Origin: an uncultured Actinomyces sp.
Lineage (GTDB): Bacteria; Actinomycetota; Actinomycetes; Actinomycetales; Actinomycetaceae
Direction: 5' to 3'
Assembly: GCA_900554605.1 (NCBI GenBank)
Contig: USHU01000070.1
Coordinates: forward strand, 1-6,168
DNA length: 6,168 nucleotides
Shown: positions 6,135 to 6,168 of the stretch, piece after piece
Numbering within the stretch: position 1 is the first letter of the stretch
Layout: the number at the start of each line of letters is the position of its first letter
Notes under the pieces: generated by a model
The model's input: the letters and a program-made list of their open reading frames with translations, nothing else
Database searches by the model: none
Told to the model about the DNA's origin: nothing
Translations under genes and position numbers: made by a program

Positions 6135-6168
6135 AGGAAGAACGGGAAGGTGCCCGCGCTGGGGGCGG

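Noticed and set aside
6084..6168. Short plus-strand frame from a GTG at 6084 to the edge, and minus-strand open frames over the same bases
   Set aside because: The products are low-complexity and unrecognised, no RBS is present, and too little sequence is visible to call a gene.
1..6168. tRNA, rRNA, CRISPR array, insertion sequence or transposase
   Set aside because: No such signatures were seen on either strand: no regularly spaced repeats, cloverleaf ends, or transposase motifs.

Overview
The window looks like chromosomal DNA from a moderate-GC actinobacterium. An Actinomycetaceae-like host (Schaalia, Trueperella or Actinomyces type) is a reasonable guess. The evidence is a near-textbook WhiB1 protein, which is restricted to Actinobacteria and their phages, an EccC/EssC-type FtsK/SpoIIIE ATPase, and a VaFE-repeat surface protein with an actinobacterial LAxTG-like sorting signal. 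Genus assignment is inference.

Layout. (1) Positions 1-3185 (+) hold one long reading frame, already open at the left edge. It encodes a membrane-anchored FtsK/SpoIIIE ATPase with a degenerate FHA-like N-terminus, two membrane helices, one intact ATPase module and then decayed ATPase modules. (2) Positions 3186-3330 are an AT-rich intergenic stretch ending in a strong GC hairpin just before the ribosome binding site of the next gene. (3) Positions 3331-3579 (+) are whiB1. (4) Positions 3580-3678 hold a 20-bp perfect inverted repeat that probably terminates transcription between convergent genes. (5) Positions 3679-5949 (-) encode a 756-residue secreted, cell-wall-anchored protein. (6) Positions 5950-6168 are its leader and upstream region, with a small palindrome, two perfect DnaA-box 9-mers in direct repeat, and a GNRA-loop hairpin near the edge.

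How the genes may work together. The ATPase resembles the motor of type VII (ESX/WXG100) secretion systems, but no WXG100 substrate, EccB, EccD or mycosin gene is visible here. whiB1 follows it on the same strand with its own RBS and a 145-nt gap, so it may have its own promoter. The surface protein is convergent and probably regulated independently; its sortase must lie elsewhere.

No wholly new system can be demonstrated. The most notable points are the single-active-module EccC-like ATPase, the hairpin before whiB1, the modified VaFE/thioester-like domains with a non-canonical MARTG sorting motif, and the DnaA-box pair upstream of the surface protein gene.
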